Notes: generated from the letters alone by a model not told the origin. Positions 25,936-34,669 are shown, numbered from the stretch's first letter. The stretch is 48,047 nucleotides of DNA from DATIYF01 sp035517775 (GCA_035517775.1 DATIYF010000040.1:1-48047), one strand, 5' to 3'. A program made the numbers and translations.

Positions 25936-27632
25936 TATTGCCGCTCCGGTTCGCGCACTTCGAGAAACTGATCGGCCTCCACATTATCAAGTGTCTGCCG
26001 AATGCCAGAGGGCCAGCGAATTTCGACTTTCGCACTCTTGGCCTCCCCCAGGCCAAAATGGAGACGCCCATCGTTCGCCGATTCATAGCTGCCGGCCGTG
26101 GTCGCGAAGCGTACCTGCCCGTTCACCTCCACCCGCGCACCCTGCCCGTCGCGATTGCTGCGCGTGCCCCGCAGAGTGATCGTCAGCCAGTGGTTGCTGC
26201 CGGGGTGATTCAGGAAGACCTGAGGTCTGCCCCCGATCACGCTGGTCACGGCATCCATCCAGCCGTCATTATTGAGATCGCCAAAAGCAGCGCCGCGCCC
26301 GGAAACCAGCGCCGCCGTGCCTGGGTCGGCAGGCTCGAAGCGCCCATTGTGGTTCATCGCCAGCAGGGTCGGCTCCAGGTAATGCAATGACGGGTCAATC
26401 TTCTCTACATTGTCGAGCACGTGCCCCTGGGTAACAAACAGATCTTTCCAGCCATCATTGTCAAAATCTTCCAATCCGACTCCCCATCCCGCCGTCATTC
26501 CTGACATCATGGTGATGCCCGTTTGCAAACCCTGCTCGCTGAACGCGCCTTTGCCGTCATTGTGAAAAACGCCGTAGGTCTGGCGGGGAAGAGTGGTAAC
26601 GATCACATCTGGAAGCCCGTCATTGTCGTAGTCCTGAAACACTACGCCCATGCCGGAGAGCGGCCCGCCATCCGCCGAGAGCGCCGCACCCGCCTGCAGG
26701 CCCACCTCTGTGAAGGTACCATTGCCGTTGTTGTGCCACAGGTACTGCTGCATGCCGTCGTTGGCCACATAGATGTCGGTAAATCCATCGCCGTCGTAAT
26801 CGGCGAAGGCCACGCCCAATCCATGCCCGCCCTTGGAGGCGATGCCTGACTTCTCGCTCACGTCTTCGAAGGTCCCATCGCCGCGATTGCGGTAAAGGAT
26901 GTTAGTAGTGCGAGGAAAAGTTCCCGGCGGGCAATAAGTATGAAAGGCCCCGCCGCAATCTTTGCTGTGTTGGGTGTCCCAGTCCATGTAGCGGGTGACG
27001 AACAGATCCAGCTTGCCATCGTTATCGTAATCAAAAAATCCCGCGGAGACCGACCAGCCGCCGGCCGCCACCCCCGCCTTGGCGGTCACATCGGTGAACG
27101 TCCCATCGCCATTGTTGTGGTAAAGAATATTCCGGCCGTAGCTGGTGAGATACAAATCCGGATAGCCGTCGTTGTCGTAATCCCCCACTGCCACGCCCAT
27201 GCCATAGTTGCCGTCGCCTGCATTAGCTAGCCCCGCAGCCTGGGTCACGTCGGTGAAACTGCCGTCCTTGTTTTGCCGGTAGAGCCGGTTCCAGTAGCGG
27301 GGATCGTGCCGATCGAAGTTATCGGGTGGCTTCATGGGATTGACAATGCGCCCGCCGTTCACAAAAAAGATATCGAGCAGCCCATCCTGGTTATAGTCAA
27401 GCAGCGCCACCCCGCCGGGCATGGTTTCGATCAGGTATTTCGCCGACGTCGGCGAGTTCTGCAAAGTGAAATCCAGCCCCGGCGGCACCGCCACGCGAAA
27501 AACCGGCGCCACCAACGCCCCCCCCAATGTCACGAGCGCCAGCATCGCGAGAAACGAATATCTCGCTGGCCCTGCGGCTTTCAGCCAAGCCAGCACCCCG
27601 TGCCCGAAAGGATTGCCACTCCAGCACACCAT
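25935..27632 (-). CDS. CRTAC1-family protein: FG-GAP/VCBS repeats with C-terminal ASPIC/UnbV domain
   Basis: This 565-residue protein has one N-terminal hydrophobic segment (YSFLAMLALVTLGGALVAPV) and at least seven D-x-D/N-x-D-G-type calcium-binding repeats, such as 'DYNQDGLLDIFF', 'DYDNDGYPDLYLTSYG', 'DYDNDGKLDLFVTRYM', 'DYDGDGFTDIYVANDG', 'DFDNDGWKDLFVTQGH' and 'DLNNDGWMDAVTS'. These form a beta-propeller like integrin alpha chains. The C-terminal 75 residues are an ASPIC/UnbV domain ('NHWLTITLRGTRSNRDGQGA', 'HFGLGEAKSAKVEIRWPSG'). The protein is probably secreted or membrane-anchored. It heads an operon with the TPR gene and a GH2 gene and is divergent from the second TonB receptor. No clear ribosome-binding site marks the ATG at 27632, so a GTG slightly downstream could be the start. 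Confidence 0.88.
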   Translation of the reverse strand: MVCWSGNPFGHGVLAWLKAAGPARYSFLAMLALVTLGGALVAPVFRVAVPPGLDFTLQNSPTSAKYLIETMPGGVALLDYNQDGLLDIFFVNGGRIVNPMKPPDNFDRHDPRYWNRLYRQNKDGSFTDVTQAAGLANAGDGNYGMGVAVGDYDNDGYPDLYLTSYGRNILYHNNGDGTFTDVTAKAGVAAGGWSVSAGFFDYDNDGKLDLFVTRYMDWDTQHSKDCGGAFHTYCPPGTFPRTTNILYRNRGDGTFEDVSEKSGIASKGGHGLGVAFADYDGDGFTDIYVANDGMQQYLWHNNGNGTFTEVGLQAGAALSADGGPLSGMGVVFQDYDNDGLPDVIVTTLPRQTYGVFHNDGKGAFSEQGLQTGITMMSGMTAGWGVGLEDFDNDGWKDLFVTQGHVLDNVEKIDPSLHYLEPTLLAMNHNGRFEPADPGTAALVSGRGAAFGDLNNDGWMDAVTSVIGGRPQVFLNHPGSNHWLTITLRGTRSNRDGQGARVEVNGQVRFATTAGSYESANDGRLHFGLGEAKSAKVEIRWPSGIRQTLDNVEADQFLEVREPERQ

Positions 27633-28005
27633 TGGCTGTTAGCATAACGCGCCCCTCTGCCAGATTGCACTCCAGCCGCCGCGTACCAGAAGAAGAAGTA
27701 AGCCGTGCCACGACAGCGAAATTCCTGTGCTCCTCAAAAGGCAGGCGCGGAGCCCGCCCTTTTGGGAAGGCCTTGGTGGCGACCGTACCTCGGGGGGGAA
27801 CCAAATTGGTTCTCGCGGACCAAAATGGACCTGCTGCCGGCAGAATCCAGCGTTAACGTTACCGGAGGCCATTTTATGCGGCCTCCTGCTCACCCACGGC
27901 CGCCCTCGGCCCCTGCTCTCTTTCTCTTCATTTCTTTTCGTCTTGACAACGTACATCATCCTTCGTCATCCTCGCACGGATTTCAACCTACTTGTGGGGG
28001 TGGGT
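27633..28005. promoter_or_regulatory. Divergent intergenic region between CRTAC1 and the second TonB receptor
   Basis: No gene is convincing in these 373 bases. A perfect TTGACA lies at 27943-27948, about 60 bases before the receptor start; its -10 partner is unclear. ACCAAATTGG (27800-27809) and ACCAAAATGG (27819-27828) form a direct repeat 19 bases apart. GGAGGCC (27864-27870) and GGCCTCC (27880-27886) form a 7-base hairpin stem with a 9-base loop. AAAAGG and CCTTTT at about 27735-27758 form another weak hairpin. These could be operator or RNA elements. Confidence 0.4.
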
Positions 28006-31000
28006 ATGCTGCTTCGCCGGATCTGCGCATTCGTTGCGTGTGTCTTCCTGGCTTCTTCTCTTTCCAGCTTGCTTTACGCGCAAAGCACCTACGGGTCCGT
28101 CACCGGGTCCGTGGTTGACTCTTCTGGTGCCGCCATTACCGGCGCCGACGTCACTCTGACTAACCTGGGCACGATGGAAAAGCGCACCCAGCCGAGCGGC
28201 GCCGATGGATTATTCACCTTCGTCAACGTCTTCCCCGGCCAGTACCGCGTGGACGTTGAGAAAACCGGCTTCAAGCACCTGACGCGCACGCCGGTGGTGG
28301 TCGAAGTGCAGCAGACCACCCATATCGAGGCGACCATGCAGGTGGGCGAGGTCAGCCAGAGCGTCGAAGTCACGGCTGAGACTCCGCTGCTGCAGACGGA
28401 AACTTCTTCTCTCGGCCAGGTGGTCGAGGAGCGCAAGGCCAACGAGCTGCCTCTGAACGGACGGAATATTTTCAATCTGATTACCGTCTCGCCCGCCGCT
28501 GTGGCGCAGGGCGGGTCCGGCGGTTCGCCGGTCGGCCAGAACCCCTTTAGTTGGGGCAACTATCAGGTTGGCGGTTCTTTCGCCAATCAGGGGGCCCAGT
28601 ACCTGGACGGCCAGCCGCTGAACATTGGCTACATCAATCTGCCCATCATCATTCCCACCCAGGACTCGATTGGCGAGTTCAAAGTGCAATACAACAACCT
28701 GGGCGCAGAATGGGGCAAATTCTCCGGCGGCGTGGTCAACCTGAGCACCAAGTCCGGAACCAATAGCTGGCATGGCTCCGCCTACGAGTATTTCCGCAAC
28801 AAGGTGTTGAACGCCAACGAGTACTTCAACAAGCAGGCGGAGTTGGCCAACGGGCAAGCGAATACGGCTCCGCCGTGGACGCAGAACCAGTACGGAATCG
28901 AAGTCGGCGGACCGGTGATCAAGGACAAAACGTTCTTCTACACCAGTTGGGAGCAATACCGCCAGCGCACGGGTTCGCCCTTCACAACCACTGTTCCCCA
29001 GACCGCCATGCTGAACGGCGATTTCTCATCCTTGTGCCCAGGCGCCGCTTTTACCAGCGGAGTCTGTAACGATGCTAGTGGCAGGATCTACGATCCGTAT
29101 TCGGTTGGGGCGGCAGGGGCCAATCCTCGAACCCCCTATGGGTTGGATGCAGGCGACCCGAGCTGTCCGGGTAACTGCATTCCCAGCGGGGAGTTCAGCC
29201 CAGCTGCGGTGGCCATGTGGCAGACTTACTTCAAATCGCCGCCCAACCTTCCAGGGAATCTCTTAAACTACCTGAGTGCGGCCCCTGGCGGAGGCAATAC
29301 CAATGAATTCGTGGCCCGCGGCGATCAGAATTTCACCAATAACACCCGCATGTTTGGCCGGTTTGCCTATTTTGGCTTGACCGATCTCCCGGTGAATCCG
29401 CTGGGCAGCGGTCTCTGCCTCGACCGATGCGCCGAACTCTATCACTCGAAGTTACTCGTCTTCGACGTGAACCATAGCTTCAGTCCTACGAGCATTCTCG
29501 ACGTGAACTTCGGGGGCACCCGCTTCGTTTATGGCAGAACCCCGATCCTCTCCGGCTTCGATCTTACCTCGCTGGGCTGGCCGTCGACCTATAACAGCCC
29601 GCCCGATTCGATGCGCACTCCGCCCACCCCGGCCTTCCCATTTCCCAGCGATGTGGGCAGGAGCCAGGGCAACAGCGCTATTGGCGACCACAACACGCAA
29701 TACAACATCACCCCTGCACTAACCCTGATTCGCGGAAAGCACACCCTACAGATCGGTGCTCAGTTCGAGTATGGCCTGGATAACTACTTCCAGACCAATA
29801 TCGCCAGTGGCGCCTTCGCCTTCCAGGGCAACTGGACGGCATCGAGTCCTACGGCCGTCGACGGCTCTGGTTTTGCGTTTGCCGATTTCTTGCTCGGCTT
29901 GTCCCAAAACCAGGGCAGCTTCGTGAACCAGACGGAGGGCGTGGCCCAGGTGCCGGCCCAGACCAAGGGATTGCAGGTCTATCGTGGCTTCTACGTGGAT
30001 GACACCTGGCACGTTAGCAACAAGCTCACCGTGAACCTGGGGCTGCGCTACGAACTCCAGGGCACCTGGTCTGATGCCTACAACCGGCTGAGTTACTTTG
30101 ATCCCAGCGCCACCAATGCGACGGTGACCGGTTGCGGAGGCCCCGGAACCACCTGCCCCGGCGATGCCTTCCTGGTAGGGACGGGCCGGAACACCAGCGA
30201 CAACAACATCCCAATGGATAAGAAGGCGTTTTCGCCACGGATCGGTTTTGCCTACGCTCTCGACCCCAAGACCGTCATCCGCGCCGGGTACGGAATCTTC
30301 TACATTCCAAACTACGTCTCGTTCGGCTTGAACCCCGACAATGACGTGGTAAACCTTGCGAGCACCGACTTCACCGCCACGACTGATGGTTATGTTCTCC
30401 CATTCAGCACGCTGGATGGAACGAGTACCCCAAACGCGGCCGGGGGGCATCCAAATTGCCAAATAGCGGTCGGGACCACCCCGGTTTGCGATCAGCCAGG
30501 CCCATTCGGTTCTGCCGGCATCATCCTGCCGCCGGGGCGCGATTTTTCTGCTCTTCCCGCGACCCCGAACGTCTCGAGCTTTGTGGCGTCGCAAAACGGA
30601 CCCACGATGGCGCCCTATTTTGGGCTGAACGGTCATAGCGATCCGAAATACGGCTATGTTCAGCAGTGGAACTTCGATATTCAACGCCAACTGCCCGCGG
30701 GTTTCTTCGCTGATGTCGCTTATGCCGGCTCGCGTGGCGTACATCTGGAACAGTATTCGACGAACATCAACCAGATCCCTGACTCCTTCGTGGCCCAGGC
30801 CGCAAGCCAGTACAATGCCGCGCTTCCGGGTTGCGCCTCCAACCCCGATCCGGTTGGTTGCGCAGACGCCGCGGTTGCCATTAATCAGCCCGTAGCAAAT
30901 CCGCTGGCCGGCAGCCCCAACTCCACGCTTTCGCTTACAACTCTGCCCCATGCGGGCCAGCTGAACCGTCCCTATCCCCAGTATCTTGGAATGAACCTGG

Positions 31001-31806
31001 CAGGTTACGGCTGCTGCGAGAGCACCTATAACTCGCTGCAGGCTACGGTGACGCGCCGCTTCCAGGGCGGCGGCACTTTGCTGGTTGCCTACACCAACGC
31101 CAAGTTAATCAGCAACACTGACACTCTTACCGGCTGGCTGGAAGGTCCAACCGGCGGCGTTCCCGGAGTGCAGGACTGGAATAACCTGGCGGGAGAACGG
31201 TCTCTCTCTGCACAGGACGTTTCCCAGCGCCTGATCATCAGCTACGTTCTTGATCTTCCCTTCGGCCACGGCAAGCGCTTCGCCAATGGCATGACAGGAG
31301 TGGCAAACGGAGTGGTTTCCGGTTGGGGCATTGATGGCATTACCACCTTCCAACGCGGCTTCCCGTTGAAGATCGGCTACGCCAACTCCACCTCGCTGGA
31401 AAACGCAGGCCTCGGGGTTTCGAACATCCGTCCCGATGTGGTTTCGGGATGCGACAAGAGCGCCGGTGGCGGTCACCTTAACCAGTGGTTCAACACCAGT
31501 TGCTTCGCTACACCGCCCGAGTGGGGATTTGGAGACGAATCGCGGGTTGATTCAAGCCTTCGCGGACCCGGAATCAATAACTTCGATTTCGCCCTCTTCA
31601 AGAAAACGAATATCGGCGAAAGGGCAGGGATTGAATTCCGAACCGAGTTCTTCAATATATTCAACCACCCATATTTCGGCATGCCGGCGACCAGTTACGC
31701 CGGCAGTCCCACCGCTAACGGATTCGGCACCATCACTTCCACCATTTCCGGCGGCGTGGCCTCGCCTGAACGGCTGATTCAGTTTGCCATCAAGGTCGTC
31801 TTCTGA
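28006..31806 (+). CDS. Second Oar-like TonB-dependent outer-membrane receptor
   Basis: This protein of about 1266 residues has a signal peptide (RICAFVACVFLASSLSSLLY), then a carboxypeptidase-regulatory-like domain ('STYGSVTGSVVDSSGAAITG', 'DGLFTFVNVFPGQYRVDVEK'). A plug follows, with 'QVVEERKANELPLNGRNIFN' and 'GKFSGGVVNLSTKSGTNSW', then a long barrel closing with 'LIQFAIKVVF' ending in Phe. Paired Cys residues occur in loop regions (for example 'CPGNCIPSG', 'LCLDRCAEL'), which suggests surface-loop disulfides. The ligand is unknown; the neighbouring GH2-containing operon makes a glycan likely. The ATG at 28006 follows GGGGGTGGGT and gives the signal peptide directly; the upstream frame back to 27727 runs through the promoter and is rejected. 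A strong terminator follows the stop. Confidence 0.88.
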   Translation: MLLRRICAFVACVFLASSLSSLLYAQSTYGSVTGSVVDSSGAAITGADVTLTNLGTMEKRTQPSGADGLFTFVNVFPGQYRVDVEKTGFKHLTRTPVVVEVQQTTHIEATMQVGEVSQSVEVTAETPLLQTETSSLGQVVEERKANELPLNGRNIFNLITVSPAAVAQGGSGGSPVGQNPFSWGNYQVGGSFANQGAQYLDGQPLNIGYINLPIIIPTQDSIGEFKVQYNNLGAEWGKFSGGVVNLSTKSGTNSWHGSAYEYFRNKVLNANEYFNKQAELANGQANTAPPWTQNQYGIEVGGPVIKDKTFFYTSWEQYRQRTGSPFTTTVPQTAMLNGDFSSLCPGAAFTSGVCNDASGRIYDPYSVGAAGANPRTPYGLDAGDPSCPGNCIPSGEFSPAAVAMWQTYFKSPPNLPGNLLNYLSAAPGGGNTNEFVARGDQNFTNNTRMFGRFAYFGLTDLPVNPLGSGLCLDRCAELYHSKLLVFDVNHSFSPTSILDVNFGGTRFVYGRTPILSGFDLTSLGWPSTYNSPPDSMRTPPTPAFPFPSDVGRSQGNSAIGDHNTQYNITPALTLIRGKHTLQIGAQFEYGLDNYFQTNIASGAFAFQGNWTASSPTAVDGSGFAFADFLLGLSQNQGSFVNQTEGVAQVPAQTKGLQVYRGFYVDDTWHVSNKLTVNLGLRYELQGTWSDAYNRLSYFDPSATNATVTGCGGPGTTCPGDAFLVGTGRNTSDNNIPMDKKAFSPRIGFAYALDPKTVIRAGYGIFYIPNYVSFGLNPDNDVVNLASTDFTATTDGYVLPFSTLDGTSTPNAAGGHPNCQIAVGTTPVCDQPGPFGSAGIILPPGRDFSALPATPNVSSFVASQNGPTMAPYFGLNGHSDPKYGYVQQWNFDIQRQLPAGFFADVAYAGSRGVHLEQYSTNINQIPDSFVAQAASQYNAALPGCASNPDPVGCADAAVAINQPVANPLAGSPNSTLSLTTLPHAGQLNRPYPQYLGMNLAGYGCCESTYNSLQATVTRRFQGGGTLLVAYTNAKLISNTDTLTGWLEGPTGGVPGVQDWNNLAGERSLSAQDVSQRLIISYVLDLPFGHGKRFANGMTGVANGVVSGWGIDGITTFQRGFPLKIGYANSTSLENAGLGVSNIRPDVVSGCDKSAGGGHLNQWFNTSCFATPPEWGFGDESRVDSSLRGPGINNFDFALFKKTNIGERAGIEFRTEFFNIFNHPYFGMPATSYAGSPTANGFGTITSTISGGVASPERLIQFAIKVVF

Positions 31807-31856
31807 TTCCTTCCAGAATTCTGGCCTAACGGCCAGGGGGTTGGCGGATTCACCAC

Positions 31857-31889
31857 AAAGCCCTTGAGCACAATGCTCAAGGGCTTTTT
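31857..31889 (+). terminator. Rho-independent terminator after the second TonB receptor
   Basis: AAAGCCCTTGAGC (31857-31869), loop ACAAT and GCTCAAGGGCTTT (31875-31887) form a perfect 13-base stem ending in a T-rich tail. It lies 50 bases after the receptor stop. Confidence 0.92.
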
Positions 31890-32420
31890 CTTACAGCCGC
31901 AGACTTGGATTAAATGGGAAGCGGCACCACTTTCCAGTTGTGCCGCTAAATCGTACCCTCGGCGCTTTCGAGACTGTGCCGCAACCATGGCTTCGCAAGT
32001 AAGTGGAGTGGGGGCTTGCAGAAATAGCCGCGAGAAGACAACCGATGCCAGCCCAGAAGGCTGCCCCGGCTTGCCAAAGAGGCCCAGGCCCTGGGTCAGA
32101 GGAGGCCCAAGCCCCGGAGTCAAAGGGAACCAACCCGCCCCGCAGGGGCAAAAAGAAAAGAAGGGCTGTGGACCCAGCCTCTTTAGCGACTGAGGGCGAT
32201 CTTCCCCGACAGATACTTCTTTCCGCAGCCTCTTTCAGCTTGTTATTGAAATTGGGGAGGGCAGGACTGCTGTGCCGCGAAATCGCCGAGGATACCACTG
32301 GCCCTTTCAGAGCCTGAGGGCCATTTCTTGCCAGAAAGATACTCTTCCCCCAGCCTGTGAAAGCTGAACTCGGCCGCACGGAGGGTGATCTAAATCAACT
32401 TGGGGCGGGGTTCAACACAA
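31890..32420. repeat. Gene-free stretch with degenerate repeats and a hairpin
   Basis: No credible gene is seen. AGCGGCAC (31920-31927) and GTGCCGCT (31940-31947) form a perfect 8-base stem with a 12-base loop. A degenerate unit recurs: CAGCCTCTTT at 32175 and again at 32226, CAGCCTGTGA at 32351; CTGAGGGCGAT at 32190 and CTGAGGGCCAT at 32314; AGATACT inside both copies. The distance from CTGAGGG to the next CAGCCT is 36 and 37 bases. This looks like an old dispersed or tandem repeat, origin unknown. Confidence 0.45.
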
Positions 32421-32448
32421 AAGCCTCTCGCGCGAGAGGCTTGGGTGT
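32421..32448 (-). terminator. Terminator of the penicillin-binding transpeptidase gene
   Basis: AAGCCTCTCG followed directly by CGCGAGAGGC and TT (32421-32442) is a fully self-complementary 22-base element. On the - strand it is followed by TTTGTGTT. It lies about 30 bases beyond the transpeptidase stop codon. Confidence 0.75.
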
Positions 32449-32469
32449 TCCTGAAAAATTTATAGAGCC

Positions 32470-33696
32470 TTACCGGCTGCCTTCAGTCTTGGCGTCCTCG
32501 GTGCTGGGGGCAGGCGCCGGCTTATCAGCAAAGAAAGAGTGATCGTAGAGCCCGCGATACATTACACCGGCAATCTCCGCCGCCTTCGGTCCATAGGTGG
32601 GACGGCCGCCTTCCAGGAACACCACGATGACGACGCGGCCTTCATCCGTGTTGGCATACGAGGCAAACCATCCAAAGCGCGTGCCCGCCCGCGAGCAGGT
32701 TCCGGTCTTGCCCAGGATTTCTTCTTCGTTGAAGTTCACTCTCACACTGCGGGCCGTTCCATAAGAGACCGCCCCCGCCATGCCGTCAGAGATTTGAGGA
32801 ATCAGCGGAGCGATATCCAGGTGCCGCTTTATCCGGGGCTGAAAATTTGCCACCGCCTCAGGCGTGGTGGGATGCTGCAGGTAATAGAGCGTGCCCCCAT
32901 TGGCGATGGCCGAAACCAGAGCGCCCAGCTGCAGCGGAGTCATGGAAACGCCCTCGCCGAAGGAGCACATCTTCCCTACGCCGCCCAGCTTCGCCGGAAT
33001 CACCTCTTCCGGATAAACCCCCGGCTGCTCGCCGGGAATCTTGTAGCCCGCCAATTCCCCCAGGCCGAACAGGTGAGCGTAGTAGCTCACCTTCTCGAAT
33101 CCAAGCTCCCGTCCCACGGCTTCAAAGTAGGCGTTGTTGGAGTGGGCCAGCGCCTCGGTGAGATTCATGTGGAAGCGGCGTCCCAATTTGATCTCAGTTT
33201 CTTTTGTGATCACGCCCTCGCTCAAAGCCGCCAGCGCTACCGACAATTTGATCGTCGAGCATGGCTGTGCTTCAGCGGTAAGTGCCATTTTTTGGTTCAC
33301 CATCGCCAAAATGCGTCCACTGGTTGGCTCTATGGCCAACACAGTCCCATTCATGTTGCCCAGGGCGTCAATGGCCGCCTGCCGTACCACCGGGTCTTCG
33401 CCCGTGGTCACGTCGCCTTCAGTAATGTCCTGGGCGTAAGAACTGGTGGACCAGGTCTGGTAATAGCGATGGTGGCGTCGGCGGGCCGTCCGCACCACGT
33501 GGTGCGCCCGGCTGCGCGCCAAACGGCGCATCCGCTTGCGAGCGTGCGGGGTTTCATGGACTTTCTGGCTCTTCGCCCGCCGTGAGGTCAACGTATCGGG
33601 ATTCACATTCGCCGCCCAGCCCCGCGAGGCCACGAGCATCGGCAGACAGAGGACAATAGCGAGAAGACTCAGAAGCGTGGAGCGGTGGCTGGACAT
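32470..33696 (-). CDS. Small penicillin-binding transpeptidase-domain protein
   Basis: The product is 408 residues. A signal peptide or anchor (LLSLLAIVLCLPMLVASRGW) is followed by a very basic Arg/His-rich linker at about residues 40-80 ('ARKRMRRLARSRAHHVVRTA'), then one transpeptidase domain. Active-site motifs are S-T-I-K (Ser about 147), S-N-N (about 186) and K-T-G (about 330, 'ILGKTGTCSRAG'). These fit a D,D-transpeptidase or carboxypeptidase of the PF00905 family acting on peptidoglycan in the periplasm. It lacks the usual PBP dimerisation domain, and the S-x-N motif argues against a class D beta-lactamase. The ATG at 33696 follows AAGGGA; an earlier in-frame ATG at 33756 has no such site. 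It appears monocistronic, with its own promoter and terminator. Confidence 0.8.
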   Translation of the reverse strand: MSSHRSTLLSLLAIVLCLPMLVASRGWAANVNPDTLTSRRAKSQKVHETPHARKRMRRLARSRAHHVVRTARRRHHRYYQTWSTSSYAQDITEGDVTTGEDPVVRQAAIDALGNMNGTVLAIEPTSGRILAMVNQKMALTAEAQPCSTIKLSVALAALSEGVITKETEIKLGRRFHMNLTEALAHSNNAYFEAVGRELGFEKVSYYAHLFGLGELAGYKIPGEQPGVYPEEVIPAKLGGVGKMCSFGEGVSMTPLQLGALVSAIANGGTLYYLQHPTTPEAVANFQPRIKRHLDIAPLIPQISDGMAGAVSYGTARSVRVNFNEEEILGKTGTCSRAGTRFGWFASYANTDEGRVVIVVFLEGGRPTYGPKAAEIAGVMYRGLYDHSFFADKPAPAPSTEDAKTEGSR

Positions 33697-33804
33697 CACT
33701 TCCCTTACCTGTTCCCGAAGGTTGACAACTATCTGAACGTGCATGCGGCCTGCCACAGGGATGGCAGATTCGGCCCGCCGCCTGCAACGCTACGATAAGT
33801 TGAG

Positions 33805-33834
33805 ATCATACGAGGTTCTTGCACTCGCCGACAA
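33805..33834 (-). promoter_or_regulatory. Candidate promoter of the transpeptidase gene
   Basis: On the - strand TTGTCG (33829-33834), an 18-base spacer and TATGAT (33805-33810) resemble a housekeeping sigma promoter about 110 bases before the transpeptidase ATG. Nothing else is convincing in 33697-34090. Confidence 0.5.
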
Positions 33835-34090
33835 TAGCAAAAAAGTGCCGGTATCCAAATCGGGAAAGAGGGGCTAAAACATTACACTACAAAGACTTGG
33901 CCGCCCCATGACCGCGCCGGGGGTGGACTTCCGTAACGATTTGGGACCGCCGCGCCTGGTTACCCGCCGCTGTGCATAAGCCTGGGACAACATGAGAATC
34001 CATTTAGGAAGGGCTCCGGCGCCAGCGATCTGGCCCTCGATTCCACACCGTGCCGCCAATCTGGAGCCACCCGGAACTGGGCCCGCCGGC

Positions 34091-34669
34091 TTACTTTTCC
34101 ACTTGCTCGCGCTGGCTGTTGTAGGTTCCAAACTTCTGCGCTACTGGTTTAAGCGTGGGATAAAACTGCACGAACGTGTGCTCCACGGCGGCGTGGTTTT
34201 CATGGCACTCCCAGCAGCCCTGCTTCGGATTGGCGCCGGCGGTTTTATTCTCTCCGAAGCTGAAGTACGCCCACTTTTCCGGAAACCGGGCCTCGTCTTT
34301 CACTTCCACTCCAATCCCTTCCAGATCAGTCTGGAAATGGCCTTCCTTGACGATGGAACCTTTGCTGGTTGAGTTGCGCTCTTCGACCACGAACATCACT
34401 TTATCCGGCCACTTGCCGCTGGCCAGAAAGGCGCGGTAAGCCCACCGCGGCACGAACACGTTGGTAAACAACGGCTCGTGGTTCATATTCATGGGGCTGT
34501 AGCTCATGCCCAGTCCGGCCGAGAGGAATATCCACTCCCGGTAATTCTCCGGGCGGACAAGCTGATTGTCTTTGGTGAACTGCGGCATGTCAGCGGAATC
34601 CGGCGCCGCCGCAGGCAGGGCCCCGGCAGTCAAGACCATCGCCACACACCACCACAACGCCAGTTTCAT
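34091..34669 (-). CDS. Cytochrome P460-family c-type cytochrome
   Basis: This 192-residue protein starts with a signal peptide (LALWWCVAMVLTAGALPAAA). The mature part has P460 features: 'RPENYREWIFLSAGLGMSYS', 'FTNVFVPRWAYRAFLASGKW', 'FVVEERNSTSKGSI' and a c-type heme site C-W-E-C-H at residues 152-156 followed by 'ENHAAVEHTFVQFYPTL'. Cytochromes P460 are periplasmic and, in nitrifiers, oxidise hydroxylamine; in other bacteria the role of such homologues is mostly unknown, so a redox or detoxification role is the safe reading. GGAGGA lies 7 bases before the ATG at 34669. A longer frame to 34768 is rejected. It is divergent from the decayed phosphoesterase gene. Confidence 0.82.
   Translation of the reverse strand: MKLALWWCVAMVLTAGALPAAAPDSADMPQFTKDNQLVRPENYREWIFLSAGLGMSYSPMNMNHEPLFTNVFVPRWAYRAFLASGKWPDKVMFVVEERNSTSKGSIVKEGHFQTDLEGIGVEVKDEARFPEKWAYFSFGENKTAGANPKQGCWECHENHAAVEHTFVQFYPTLKPVAQKFGTYNSQREQVEK

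Noticed and set aside
27733..27760. Hairpin AAAAGG...CCTTTT as a terminator
   Set aside because: No gene ends nearby, the stem has an internal loop and there is no T run.
33874..34131. A short frame upstream of the transpeptidase gene
   Set aside because: 85 codons with no family feature, overlapping the end of the P460 gene; no ribosome-binding site.
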